Assembly: GCF_014645815.1 (NCBI RefSeq) | Contig: NZ_BMML01000028.1 | Location: forward strand, 1 to 64,000 | Length of the DNA stretch: 64,000 nucleotides | Source: Streptomyces fuscichromogenes | GTDB taxonomy: Bacteria > Actinomycetota > Actinomycetes > Streptomycetales > Streptomycetaceae | Direction: 5' to 3' | In this document: piece by piece, positions 38,290 through 48,225 of the stretch | How the letters are laid out: each line of letters begins with the position of its first letter | Position numbering within the stretch: position 1 is the stretch's first letter | Made by a program: the position numbers and the translations under genes | The notes under the pieces: generated by a model | What the model was told of the DNA's origin: nothing | Databases searched by the model: none | The model's input: the letters and a program-made list of their open reading frames with translations, nothing else

Positions 38290-40126
38290 ATCCGGTCGAA
38301 CGAGTAGATCCAGCCGAACGAGTCGGTCGAGCGGATCGAGCCGGTCGGGCCGAAAGGGCGGATCGAGCCGGTCGGGCAGTAGGCGGTACCGGGGGCGCAT
38401 CCCCCGTCGGGGTGAGCCGGGCGAGCACCTCCCCGGTCCGCCGGCTCCAGTCCACGACCACCGCCCCCGAGGGCAGCCGCTCCCGCCGCGTCAGCAGCAG
38501 CCAGCGCACCCGGGGGCGGTGGTCCTGGCCGTCGGTCAGGTCGATGCCGTACCCGGGGAGCAGCCGGACGGCGTAGTACGCGTCCGTGAGCACGGGTTCC
38601 CCCGGGCCGATGTGCCGGGCCGCCCAGTCGTACGACGGCCAGCGCGGCGGCTGGACGAAGCCGACCGGGTCCACCGAGCGCGGTACGACCGCCCCGGCCT
38701 GCGCGGCCAGAAACCCCAGGCAGACCCCGCCGGCCGTGGCCCAGCCGAGCGCCCGCCGCCACCTGGGCCAGGGCCGCTGTGCCGCCAGCTCCACGGCGAG
38801 CGCGCACTGCGGAGCCACCAGCACGAGTCCGAGCACGCCGACGAGCCGGCCGCCCGCCAGCACCAGACACTCCAACACGAACAGCAGTACGAGCGGATCA
38901 CGCCAGCCCACGAGGCCCGCCGAACCTCGCGACGCCGTTCCGGCCGCTCTGCCCGTTCCGGCCGCTCCGCCCGCTCCGCCCGCGCCCCGCGCCGATCGCC
39001 GTGAAGCCGGCCCTGCGGTGCCGTCGAACGCCGGCTCAGCCACGCCACCGCACGTCGGACCGGCCGCGCCGCGAAATGCCGGCCCAGCCGCGTCCCACGC
39101 CCGACTCCGCGACAGCGGCCCGGCCGGTCCCCGCGCGGCACGCACGGCCGGTCCCCCGGCCGCCCGCCGGGCCCGCAGCCACAGCGCCGGGACCCCGAGC
39201 AGGGCCAGCCAGCACCGGTCGGCCGACCCGGTCCACCCGGTCCACCCGACCGACCCGGTCAGCCCGGACAGTCCGGTCAGCCCGCTCAACCCGTCGTACG
39301 GCCCGTAGGGCGACGACGGCAGCACGCGCGCGTGTGCCCCGAGGACGAGCACGGCCGCCGCCACCGCGCACATCAGCGCCCACCGCCCCCACACCGCGCC
39401 CCGCCACCCCCGCTGCCACCCCGCCGCGAACGCCACCGCCCCGGCCGCCGCGCCCACCCCGGTCACCGGGTCGATCAGCGCCACCGCCCCGTACAGCAGA
39501 CCGAGGGCCGCGTATCCGGACAGGCTGCGCAGGCCGCTCGGACCGACATAGCGCACCCGGCGCAGATCGCGGGCGCGGGTGCCGGTCAGCGCCCAGGCCC
39601 AGAAGGCGAGGCCGAGCGCCAACGCGGACGGGTAGCCGAGGCTCCCGGTCAGCGGCAGCAGGGCCAGCGAGCCCCCGCCCCACGCCGGGCGCGTCCCCCA
39701 GAGCACGGACAGGAAGGCCAGCGCCAGCACCGGCGCCCAGGGACGCGGGGTGAGCACCCGGACCAGCCGGCCGAGGCCCGTCAGCAGCACCAGCAGGTGC
39801 AGCGGGCCGCACACCCGCAGCAGCTGCCATCCGCTGAGCCCGGTCAGCCGCGCGAGCGCACCCTGCGCCAGCACGTACGGGGACACGGCCGGGCCCGTCA
39901 GCCCCGCTCGCAGCCGGGCCACCGCCGCCGCGTGCTGCCCGGCCTCGCAGCACGGCGGCACCCGCCAGTACGCCAGGGTCATCAGCAGCCAGAACAGCAG
40001 GCCGAAGACCTGGTACGGAGTGAGCCTGCGGACCCGGCCGCCGCGCAGGGCGGTGGAGCCACGCGTGGCGCGCCGGAGCAGGGCGCCGGTACTCACCGGA
40101 GGAGACGGACAGGGGGGACCATTCAC
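38279..40126 (-). CDS. polytopic membrane protein, possible GT-C glycosyltransferase, repeat-rich (615 aa)
   Basis: Large membrane protein with about ten hydrophobic helices (LTPYQVFGLLFWLLMTLAYW at the start; DPLVLLFVLECLVLAGGRLVG later) and a soluble end containing YDWAARHIGPGEPVLTD, an arrangement seen in uncharacterised actinobacterial glycosyltransferase-like proteins. Two low-complexity loops are encoded by short DNA repeats, and the C-terminal SARPARSARPTRSAGSTRS tail comes from a repeat at the ohr 3' end. GTG 40126 with GGGA eight bases upstream. Last gene of the glycopolymer operon. No catalytic motif is clear. Confidence 0.68.
38285..38378. repeat. short tandem repeats at the ohr / membrane-protein convergence
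   Basis: Two 18-bp units beginning GAGTAGATCC, then two copies of CGGATCGAGCCGGTCGGGC separated by a few bases. They start at the ohr stop codon and encode the Arg/Ser/Thr-rich tail of the convergent protein. Confidence 0.75.
39228..39292 (-). repeat. 9-bp tandem repeat inside the membrane-protein gene
   Basis: Repeated CCCGGTCCA/CCCGGTCAG-type 9-mers, encoding Leu-Thr-Gly / Leu-Ser-Gly and Trp-Thr-Gly triplets in a loop. In-frame unit length. Confidence 0.75.
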
Positions 40127-40168
40127 CGAGTGTTCCCGTCCGCCCCCACGGCGTTGCCGCCCGTCACC

Positions 40169-41446
40169 TCATCGAGTGACGCCGACCGCCCTGGGCGATC
40201 CCTGAGCGGGCACCGGGGCCGGCCGCCGCGCCAGCGGTTCGAGGAGCAGCGGCACGCCCACCACCGGCAGCAGCCAGGCCAGCACGATCAGCCGGTCGCC
40301 GCCGATGGTGATGTCGGGGTGGCCGGCCTGGGTGAGGATCCCGGTTGCGGCGGCCGCCAGCAGGAGGACGCCGAAGGCGGGCCGCCGCCGTGCGCCCCAC
40401 GCGCCGGCCGCCAGCGCGGCCGGGAACAGCGGCTCCGTCAGCTGCCGGCGCAGCCACTCCACCCAGAAGTCCCACTCCAGATGGAGGAACTCCCGCCCGG
40501 GGTGGGCCCGGTCCGGGTGGGTGTAGTGGCCGGTCAGCAGGTCCTGCACGCTCTCCGCCTCGGAGGGGTAGCGCAGCAGCCGGGCGAGGAGCAGGGTGCC
40601 GGCCACCGCCCCGCAGCTCACCGCCGCGATCACGGTCACCGCGCGCCCGGGTCCCCGGCCGTGCCGGCGCCGCCAGAGCGCGACCGCCGCCGCGGCCCCG
40701 GCCAGACACCCGCCGAGGAAGAGCGCCTGTGAGTGCTTCACGGTGAACAGCGCCACCAGCGCCCCCGCCACCAGCGCCGTTCCCGCCCGGGTCCGCCCGG
40801 TCAGGGCCAGCGCACAGCCCCACACCGCCGTCAGGGTCAGGGCCAGCAGCAGACCCTCGGCCATCGGCCGCATCGCGGTCGTGCCGACCGGCAGGACGTA
40901 GTACAGGGCCTGCCCGGTCAGCGCGAGCGGCACCGGGACCGCCACCGTCCGCAGCACCAGGAAGACCAGCACCCCGCCCGCGCCCGCGGCCAGCACGCTC
41001 GCCAGCCACACCCCCCACGTCACCCCGAACACGGTGACGAACGGCACCAGGAACACCGGATAGCCCGGCCGCACCTCGAAGATCCGCCGCAGCCGGGGGG
41101 CCACGAACGGCGCGATGTGCCCGTCCGTCTGCGCACCACCGGCCCGCAACCGCCGCTCCACGCGCCGCAGTTCACCGGCCCGGCAGTCCGCGGACACCCG
41201 GCCCGCCGGACTCGGCGCGTGGAAGCGCAGTACGTCCACCCGCTGTGCGCGCTCCGCCGCCGCCCCCTCGCCCGCGCACGCCCAGTCCACCGTCTCGGCC
41301 GCCGCCTCCCGCTTGCCCGCCCCGGCCAGGGCCAGCGCGTACGACACGTAGTTCTTGGAGTCGGGCGTGTCCCGGCCGGTGACGGCGGCGAGTTGCAGCA
41401 CCGCGAAGACGGCGGCCAGCACCAGCACCCAGGCGCGCGGTCTCAC
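40169..41446 (-). CDS. polytopic membrane protein, function unknown (425 aa)
   Basis: Starts with a signal-anchor helix (WVLVLAAVFAVLQLAAVTG), then an extracytoplasmic region with cysteines (WACAGEG, SADCRAGE) and about eight further helices; GTTAMRPMAEGLLLALTL and GHPDITIGGDRLIVLAWLLPV stand out. It resembles uncharacterised actinobacterial membrane proteins near glycosyltransferases. GTG 41446 overlaps the stop of the upstream TagF-like gene as GTGA, so translation is coupled. The place in the operon suggests a role in surface glycopolymer assembly. Confidence 0.72.
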   Translation of the reverse strand: MRPRAWVLVLAAVFAVLQLAAVTGRDTPDSKNYVSYALALAGAGKREAAAETVDWACAGEGAAAERAQRVDVLRFHAPSPAGRVSADCRAGELRRVERRLRAGGAQTDGHIAPFVAPRLRRIFEVRPGYPVFLVPFVTVFGVTWGVWLASVLAAGAGGVLVFLVLRTVAVPVPLALTGQALYYVLPVGTTAMRPMAEGLLLALTLTAVWGCALALTGRTRAGTALVAGALVALFTVKHSQALFLGGCLAGAAAAVALWRRRHGRGPGRAVTVIAAVSCGAVAGTLLLARLLRYPSEAESVQDLLTGHYTHPDRAHPGREFLHLEWDFWVEWLRRQLTEPLFPAALAAGAWGARRRPAFGVLLLAAAATGILTQAGHPDITIGGDRLIVLAWLLPVVGVPLLLEPLARRPAPVPAQGSPRAVGVTR

Positions 41447-43644
41447 GTCGACGCCAGCAGATCGGGCGCGCCGGCCGGACCGGGCACCCGGGCCGGCTCC
41501 GGCATCGGCTCGCCCAGCAGCAGGGTCCGTACCACCCGTTCGGCGGCCCGGCCGTCGTCGAACTCGCAGAACCGGGACCGGAAGTCGGCCCGCAGTCGCG
41601 CCGACTCCTCGTCCCGCCAGCCGCCCGAGGCGAACAGCCAGGCCAACTCCCGGTAGGAGTGCGAGACATGGCCCGGCGCCTCGGCGGTGATGTCGAGATA
41701 GGCGCCCCGGCTCGCCGTGTACGCGGCCCAGTCGTCGGCGTGCACGACGATCGGCCGGTCCAGGTTGGCGTAGTCGAACATGACGGAGGAGTAGTCGGTG
41801 ACCAGGGCGTCCGAGGCCAGCATGACCTCCTCGACGTCCGGTTCGCCGGTCGCGTCGACCACGATGCCGCGCCGGTGCAGCTCGGCCAGGCCCGTCCCGC
41901 GCGCCGGACCGGTCGCCAGGGCCGGATGCAGCCGGACCACCAGGGTGTGCCCCTCGCCCAGGTCGGCGGCGAACCGGGCCAGGTCGATCCGCTCGACGTG
42001 CCCGCCCCGGACGTAGTCGCGGCGGGTCGGCGCGTACAGCACCACCGTGTGGGCGGCGGGAATGCCGTACCGGTCCCGGAAACCGGTCCGGCCGCCGGTG
42101 ACCAGGACGTCGTTGCGCGGGCTGCCGGTGCGGGCCGACGCGAAGTGACAGGGGTAGGCCCGCTCCCACACCAGCTCCGAGTGCCGGTTGGCGACCAGGC
42201 TGTGGTCCCAGCGGTCGGCCCGGCGCAGCATCTGCGGCACGTCGAAGCCCAGCCGGGCGCCGGGCTTGCCCAGCAGGTCGGCGCCCAGGTACTTGAGCGG
42301 GGTGCCCCGATGGGTGTGGACGTGCACGCTGCCGGGTCGTTTCACCAGCGTGCCGGGCCAGTTGACGTCGTTGACGAAGAACTTCGCGCGGGCGGCCAGC
42401 CGCTGGTACTCCGGGGAGTCCAGCAGTACATGCTCCACACCGGCCGGGAGCCCCGCCGCCACCTCCGCGTCCCGCACCACCCAGACGCCGCGCAGCCGCG
42501 GGGCGATCTCCCGGGCCGCGCGGTACACGGCCGCCGGGTCGCCCCGCAGCCCCTGGTGCGAGGCCGCCGAGTACAGGACCAGCTCCTCGTCCAGGGGGCG
42601 CAGGCCGCGCAGCCCGGTCAGGGCGCGCCGGGCCCGGATCCGGGCCGCCTGCCGCACCCGCAGTGCCTGCCGCCCGCCCTCCCGGCCCGCCCGCGCCGCC
42701 TGCTGCCGCAGCCGGTACGAGGCGTACGACCCGCCCAGCACATCGAGGTCGCCCCCGCCCTCCGTGGCCCCCTCCGGCCGGAACGCCCGGTACAGCTCCG
42801 CCGTGCGCCGGAAGAACTCGCCCCGGTCGGCGGGCGGCAGCCGGTCCGGCTTGGCGAGGATGTCCAGGCAGTGCTCGCCCATCTTCCGGTGCAGGTAGGG
42901 CCGCCAGCCCGCCAGCTCCGGGCGGGCGTCGACGAACGCGAAGACCCGCTGGTACTGGTCGTGGACGTCGAAGTGCTTGCGGCTGGTGGTGGAGAGGATG
43001 TTGCCCTGCCGGCGCTGGCGGTAGTTGAGGCAGATCCGGTCGAGGGTGGCGATCCGGGCCGCGCTGAGCATGACCGGGAAGGTCCAGGGGGTGTCCTCGT
43101 AGTAGCCCGGCGGGAACTGGAAGCCGTTCTCCTCGACGAAGGACCGGCGGTAGACCTTGTTCCACACCACCATCAACAGATCCAGGATCTCGGGGTGTTC
43201 GGCCGCCGTGAAGACCTCCGACGTGATGCCGAGCACCTCGGCGAGGGCGTTGCGCCGGGTCCCGCCCCACCAGTAGGTGCGGGCGTAGTCGAAGACCAGC
43301 ACGTCCGGGTCGCCGGTCTCCGCCAGCCGGTCGGTGACCGCTTCCAGCGCGCCCGGGGTGAGGGTGTCGTCGCTGTCGAGGAAGAGCAGGAAGTCACCGG
43401 TGGCGTAGGGGAGTCCGGCGTTGCGGGCGCGGCCGAGGCCGACGTTCTCGGGCAGGTGCAGGACCCTGACGCGCGGGTCGCGGGCCGCGTACTCGTCGAG
43501 GATCGCGCCGCAGCCGTCCGGGGACCGGTCGTCGACGGCGATCACCTCGATGTCGTGGCAGGACTGCTCCAGGACCGAGTCGAGGCACTCCCGGAGGAAG
43601 CCCTGCACCCTGAAACAGGGGATGATCACGCTGAGTCGGGGCAC
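41443..43644 (-). CDS. GT2-TagF fusion protein with Arg at the HGTP histidine (733 aa)
   Basis: Bifunctional surface-polymer protein. Residues 1 to about 250 are a GT2 (GT-A) domain with VIAVDDRSPDG, FLLFLDSDDTL and YYEDTPW. Residues from about 370 form a CDP-glycerol:poly(glycerophosphate) glycerophosphotransferase (TagF) domain with the ending DALVTDYSSVMFDYANLDRP. The conserved HGTPLK motif reads RGTPLK: Arg446 replaces the histidine that acts as base in TagF, while the second His (RLHP) remains. GTG 43644 has AGGAG six bases upstream and lies 2 nt after the preceding gene. Confidence 0.88.
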   Translation of the reverse strand: MPRLSVIIPCFRVQGFLRECLDSVLEQSCHDIEVIAVDDRSPDGCGAILDEYAARDPRVRVLHLPENVGLGRARNAGLPYATGDFLLFLDSDDTLTPGALEAVTDRLAETGDPDVLVFDYARTYWWGGTRRNALAEVLGITSEVFTAAEHPEILDLLMVVWNKVYRRSFVEENGFQFPPGYYEDTPWTFPVMLSAARIATLDRICLNYRQRRQGNILSTTSRKHFDVHDQYQRVFAFVDARPELAGWRPYLHRKMGEHCLDILAKPDRLPPADRGEFFRRTAELYRAFRPEGATEGGGDLDVLGGSYASYRLRQQAARAGREGGRQALRVRQAARIRARRALTGLRGLRPLDEELVLYSAASHQGLRGDPAAVYRAAREIAPRLRGVWVVRDAEVAAGLPAGVEHVLLDSPEYQRLAARAKFFVNDVNWPGTLVKRPGSVHVHTHRGTPLKYLGADLLGKPGARLGFDVPQMLRRADRWDHSLVANRHSELVWERAYPCHFASARTGSPRNDVLVTGGRTGFRDRYGIPAAHTVVLYAPTRRDYVRGGHVERIDLARFAADLGEGHTLVVRLHPALATGPARGTGLAELHRRGIVVDATGEPDVEEVMLASDALVTDYSSVMFDYANLDRPIVVHADDWAAYTASRGAYLDITAEAPGHVSHSYRELAWLFASGGWRDEESARLRADFRSRFCEFDDGRAAERVVRTLLLGEPMPEPARVPGPAGAPDLLAST

Positions 43645-43646
43645 GG

Positions 43647-45839
43647 TCAGCTCCTGACGAGGGTCGCGGCCGGGGCGGGCAGACGTTCGGCGAGCGGGAT
43701 CACCGCCGGGATGTCCTGCGGCGGCCGGCCGAGGAACACCCGCCGCACCACCCGCTCGGCGGCCAGGCCGTCGTCGAACTGGCAGAAGCGCGCCCGGAAC
43801 TCGGTCCGCAGCTGCCTGGACTCCGCGCTCAGGTAGGAGCCGTCGCGGAAGATCCGGGCCAGTTCCTCCGGGGTGCGGGCGACCGGTCCCGGCGGCTCGG
43901 CCATCAGGTCGAAGTAGACGCCCCGGGTCTGCCGGTAGACCTCCCAGTCGTCGGCGTACACGACGATCGGCCGGTCCAGGTTGGCGTAGTCGAACATGAT
44001 GGACGAGTAGTCGGTGATCAGCGCGTCCGCGGCCAGGCACACCTCCTCGGCGGAGCGGTGCGCGGTGACGTCGATGACCCGGCCGCTGTCCGGGCCGGTT
44101 CCCCGGTCGTAGAAGTAGTGCGCGCGCAGCAGCACGACGACGTCCTCGCCGGCCGCCTCGCAGAACGCCTCCAGGTCGAGGCCCGGCTCGAAACCGGTGT
44201 GGTGGTCGCGGTGGGTGGGGGCGTACAGCACGGCCGTCCGGCCGTCGGGGACCCCCAGCCTGCGGCGGGCCCGGACCACGTCACGGGCGGACGCCGTGTA
44301 GTAGACGTCGTTGCGCGGATAGCCGTACTCCAGCGTCCGGTACGAGCCGGGGAAGGCGCGCTCCCACATCTGGGTGGAGTGGCGGTTGGAGGAGAGGTTG
44401 AAGTCCCAGCGGTCGACGCGGCCGAGCAGCTTGGTGAAGCTGCCGGACCGGGCGGCGACCACCGGGTACGTCGACTGGTCGACGCCCATCTTCTTCAGCG
44501 GGGTGCCGTGCTGCGTCTGGACGTGCACGCTGCCCGGCCGCTTGACGACGCCCTCGGCGAAGTTGGCGTTGTTGACGAGGTACTTGGCGCGGGCCAGCAC
44601 CTGCCAGTACCGGCGGCTGCCGATCACCGCGTACTCCACGTCCTGCGGCACGGTGTGTTCCTGACCGGCCTCGACCAGGAACACCGAGCGGATGTGCGGG
44701 GCGAGTTCACGGGCCACGGCGTGGATCGCGGCCGGGTTGCAGACGTAACCGCGCCCCCAGTACGCGCAGTACACGGCGAGGTTCACGTCCAGCGGGCGGC
44801 GCAGGTCGAGGGCGTAGCGCAGCCGGGTGAGCGGCAGGTGCGGGCGCGGCAGCCGCCCGGCAGCCCCGGCCGCGACCCGGTTGGCACCGCGCAGCACGCG
44901 GAACGCCGTGTACGCGCCGGCCGCGAGGAGCCGGTGCTGGACCCCCACGCTGCCGCCCGGCATCCGGAACCCGTCCGGCCGGTGCGCGCGGTGCAGCCGT
45001 GCCGCCCGCCGGAAGAACGCCCGGTGCCCGGACGGCATCCGGTCCGGCCGTGCGGCCGTCTTCAGCACCACCCCGAAGACCTGCTCGAACAGCGCCCGCG
45101 CCCGCGCGCCCGGCAGCCCGGCGGCCCGTTCCAGCACCAGCTCCACCTGGTCGAGGAGGTCCCGCTGGTGCGGTCCGGGCAGGTTCAGCCGGCTGCCCTG
45201 CCGGCGCAGCCGGTGCCGTACCACCACCGAGCGCAGCACCGCGATCCGCTCGGCGGCGACGGTGGTCAGGCCGCCCCAGCCGAGGTCCGTGAAGTGCCCG
45301 TCCGGAAAGGACAGCTCCCGTTCGGAAAGGAAGGACCGGCGGTAGGCCGCGCTCCAGGCCGGCAGGGCCACGCCCGTCAGCCGGGGTGCCCGGTCCGGGG
45401 CGAACGCGCCGCCCGGGACACCCGCCAGCAGGGGGGCCGCCGGATTGCTCGGCTCGCCCTCCCACCAGGGCGTCCGCTCGTGCTCGGCATACAGGACGTC
45501 CACGTCGCCGGTGTCGGCGAGCCGGGCGTCGAGCAGTGCCAGCGCGCCCGGGACCAGCACGTCGTCGCCGTCGAGGAACAGCAGGTACGTGCCGTGCGCC
45601 GCCCGCATCCCGGTGTTGCGGGCACCGCTCAGCCCGGCCGACGGCGGGGAGTGCACCGGGATCACCCGGGAGTCCCGCTCGGCGTAGGCGGCGGCGACCG
45701 AGGCGGCCGGGGCGTCGGGCGCGTCGCAGACCGGGATCAGCTCCAGGTCGCCGAAGGACTGGGCGAGGACCGAGTCCAGCGCCTGGGACAGCCGGCCGGC
45801 GACCCCGTGGGACGGGACGATGATGCTGAAGCGGGGCAT
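43647..45839 (-). CDS. GT2-TagF fusion protein with degenerate GT2 domain (730 aa)
   Basis: Paralogue of the flanking genes. The TagF domain is intact: QTQHGTPLKKMG with His444, YAPTHRDHH, LLRAHYFYD and DALITDYSSIMFDYANLDRP. The GT2 domain is degenerate: the nucleotide-binding VDD is VCD (Cys38), the linking SPDG region is APDAPAAS, and the later YEDTPW is FTDLGW, although LFLDGDD is kept. Sugar transfer by this domain may be weak or lost. ATG 45839 follows AAAGAG. The gap to the upstream paralogue is 124 nt. Confidence 0.87.
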   Translation of the reverse strand: MPRFSIIVPSHGVAGRLSQALDSVLAQSFGDLELIPVCDAPDAPAASVAAAYAERDSRVIPVHSPPSAGLSGARNTGMRAAHGTYLLFLDGDDVLVPGALALLDARLADTGDVDVLYAEHERTPWWEGEPSNPAAPLLAGVPGGAFAPDRAPRLTGVALPAWSAAYRRSFLSERELSFPDGHFTDLGWGGLTTVAAERIAVLRSVVVRHRLRRQGSRLNLPGPHQRDLLDQVELVLERAAGLPGARARALFEQVFGVVLKTAARPDRMPSGHRAFFRRAARLHRAHRPDGFRMPGGSVGVQHRLLAAGAYTAFRVLRGANRVAAGAAGRLPRPHLPLTRLRYALDLRRPLDVNLAVYCAYWGRGYVCNPAAIHAVARELAPHIRSVFLVEAGQEHTVPQDVEYAVIGSRRYWQVLARAKYLVNNANFAEGVVKRPGSVHVQTQHGTPLKKMGVDQSTYPVVAARSGSFTKLLGRVDRWDFNLSSNRHSTQMWERAFPGSYRTLEYGYPRNDVYYTASARDVVRARRRLGVPDGRTAVLYAPTHRDHHTGFEPGLDLEAFCEAAGEDVVVLLRAHYFYDRGTGPDSGRVIDVTAHRSAEEVCLAADALITDYSSIMFDYANLDRPIVVYADDWEVYRQTRGVYFDLMAEPPGPVARTPEELARIFRDGSYLSAESRQLRTEFRARFCQFDDGLAAERVVRRVFLGRPPQDIPAVIPLAERLPAPAATLVRS

Positions 45840-45963
45840 GCTGCTCTTTCTCAGGTGTGCATGCGGCCCGGCCTCCCCGTCGGTCGCCAGGTGGACGGCC
45901 GGGACGGGGTGGGCCGCGAGGTGTTGGGGGGCATGAGGGAACTCCCTGCAAGGCAAACGGCGT

Positions 45964-48225
45964 TCAGCGGCTCTCGGTGACGGGCAGATGGCCGGAAGGT
46001 TGCGGAACGGTGGCCAGCGGGGAGTGGGCGAGCCCGGCGGCCGCCGCGGGCACGGGGTGCCGCTGCTCCAGCGGGATGAACTCCGGCAGCCCGGCCGGCT
46101 CGCCGAGCACCACATGGCGGACCACCCGCTCGGCGGCGCGGCCGTCGTCGTACCGGCAGAACCGCTCGCGGAACGCGGCGCGCAGCTGGGCGGAGCGGGA
46201 GCCGCGCCAGTGGCCGGTGGCGAAGATGTCGATCAGCTCGTCCTCGGTGCGGGCGACCGCGCCGGGCGGCTCGGAGCGCAGATCGAAGTAGGTGCCGCGG
46301 GCCGCGTGGTAGGCGTCCCAGTCCTCGGTGTGCACGACGATCGGCCGGTCCAGGTTGGCGTAGTCGAACATGATCGACGAGTAGTCGGTGACCAGCGCGT
46401 CCGCGGCCAGGCACAGGGACTCCGCACTGGGGTGGTCGCTGACGTCGATCACCCGGTCCCCGGACGCGAGCGGGCCGCCGTGCCAGTAGTGGGCGCGGGC
46501 CAGGATCACGAAGCGCGGGCCGAGGCGGCGCACGATCCGGTCCAGGTCGAGGGCCGGGCGCTGGGTGCGCCGGTAGTCGCGGTGGGTGGGGGCGTAGAGA
46601 AGGGCGACCGTGCCCTCGGGGATGCCGAGCGACTCGCGGATCCGGGTCACGTCGGCCGAGGTGGCCCGCTGGAGGACGTCGTTGCGCGGATAGCCGTATT
46701 CGAGGGTCCGGTAGCCACCGGGGTAGACGCGTTCCCAGGTCAGGGTGGTGTGGCGGTTCGCGGACAGCACGTAGTCCCACTTGTCGACACCCCGCAGGAG
46801 CTCCTCGAAGTCCATGCCGGCGGCCGCCGCCGGGTGTTCCTGGAGGTCCAGGCCCATGTGCTTGAGCGGGGTGCCGTGCTGGGTCTGTACGAACACCTGG
46901 CCGGGGCGCTTTCTCAGCCGCCGGTCGAAGTTGACGTTGTTGACCAGGTACTTGGAGCGGGCCAGCGCCGTCCAGTAGGCGAAGGTGCCCGGACGCAGCC
47001 GGCGTGGGCCCGGCGGGATCGTGTGCTGATGCTCCGGGCGGGCGATCCAGGCGGTGCGCACGTGCGGGGCGTGGGTGCGGAACGCCTCCTCCAGCGCGCC
47101 CGGATTGCAGCTGTGGCCGCGGTTCCAGTAGGCGGCGAAGACCGCGCGGTCGGCGCGCAGCGGGAGGCGCAGCTGGACCCGGTAGTGCAGCTGGAGCAGC
47201 GCCGAGCGCAGCCCGCGGGCGGACTTGACGCCGGCCTTGAGGGCGCGGCGGCGGACGGACATCGCCAGCTGGAGGGCGCGGTAGGTGCGGTGCAGGCCGT
47301 GGTGGACGAGGCCGTGGCGGAGCCGGGTGCGCAGCCGGATCTCCGAGCCCCCCGCGTGATGGCGCCGGCAGTGGGCACGGGCCGTGCGCAGGAACTCGGC
47401 GCGGCTGCCCTTCGGGAGCCGGCCCCGCCTGGTGAACACCGTCGAGAGGTGGTCGATCATCCGCCGGAACAACACCGGCCGCCAGTGCGCCAGTTCGGGC
47501 CGCTCCTGGAGGAACGCGAAGACCCGGTCGTACTGGTCGAAGATGTCGAAGTGCTTGCGGCTGGTGGTGGAGAGGATGCTGCCCTGCCGCCGCTGCCGGT
47601 AGTGCACGCAGACCCGGTCGAGGGTGGCGATCGATCCGGCGGTCATCAGGGCCGGATAGGTCCAGGGCGTGTCCTCGTAGTAGCCGGGCGGGAAGGCGAG
47701 GCCGTTCTCCGCCACGAACTCCCGCCGGTACGCCTTGTTCCACGCCACCATGAGCACCCGCAGCAGACCCGGCCGGTCCTCGAGCCGGAACGGCGCGGGA
47801 CCCTCCTCCGCCAGGTGCGTCGCGACCTTGTTGCGCTCCGCCCGGCCCGTCCAGAACGTCCGCGCGTAGTCGTACACGAGCACGTCCGGATCGCCGGTCT
47901 CCTTGATCCGGTCGGCGACCGCCCGCAGTGCGTCCGGCGTCAGCGTGTCGTCGCTGTCCAGGAAGAGCAGGTAGTCGCCGCGCGCCTGCGCCATCCCCGC
48001 GTTGCGGGCGCCGCCCAGGCCCTGGTTCTCCGGCAGGTGCAGGGCCCGCACGCGGGCGTCCCGGGCCGCGTACTCGTCGATGATCGTGCCGCAGGAGTCC
48101 GGTGAGCAGTCGTCGACGGCGATCAGTTCCAGATCGGGGTACGACTGCGAGAGCACCGAGTCCAGGCACTCGGGCAGGTACGCCTGGACCTGGTACGCGG
48201 GGACGATGACACTGAACCTGGGCAA
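45964..48225 (-). CDS. GT2-TagF fusion protein, both domains intact (753 aa)
   Basis: First gene of the glycopolymer operon. GT2 domain: VIVPAYQVQ, LIAVDDCSPDS, LFLDSDDTL, YYEDTPW. TagF domain: QTQHGTPLKHMG with His450, LLYAPTHRDYR, ARAHYWHG and DALVTDYSSIMFDYANLDRP. Both match active members, so it can be predicted to add a sugar and glycerophosphate to a teichoic-acid-like polymer on the inner face of the membrane. The start codon appears to be TTG (48225) to give the MPRFSVIVP start shared with its neighbour; no clear ribosome-binding site is seen. Confidence 0.88.
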   Translation of the reverse strand: MPRFSVIVPAYQVQAYLPECLDSVLSQSYPDLELIAVDDCSPDSCGTIIDEYAARDARVRALHLPENQGLGGARNAGMAQARGDYLLFLDSDDTLTPDALRAVADRIKETGDPDVLVYDYARTFWTGRAERNKVATHLAEEGPAPFRLEDRPGLLRVLMVAWNKAYRREFVAENGLAFPPGYYEDTPWTYPALMTAGSIATLDRVCVHYRQRRQGSILSTTSRKHFDIFDQYDRVFAFLQERPELAHWRPVLFRRMIDHLSTVFTRRGRLPKGSRAEFLRTARAHCRRHHAGGSEIRLRTRLRHGLVHHGLHRTYRALQLAMSVRRRALKAGVKSARGLRSALLQLHYRVQLRLPLRADRAVFAAYWNRGHSCNPGALEEAFRTHAPHVRTAWIARPEHQHTIPPGPRRLRPGTFAYWTALARSKYLVNNVNFDRRLRKRPGQVFVQTQHGTPLKHMGLDLQEHPAAAAGMDFEELLRGVDKWDYVLSANRHTTLTWERVYPGGYRTLEYGYPRNDVLQRATSADVTRIRESLGIPEGTVALLYAPTHRDYRRTQRPALDLDRIVRRLGPRFVILARAHYWHGGPLASGDRVIDVSDHPSAESLCLAADALVTDYSSIMFDYANLDRPIVVHTEDWDAYHAARGTYFDLRSEPPGAVARTEDELIDIFATGHWRGSRSAQLRAAFRERFCRYDDGRAAERVVRHVVLGEPAGLPEFIPLEQRHPVPAAAAGLAHSPLATVPQPSGHLPVTESR

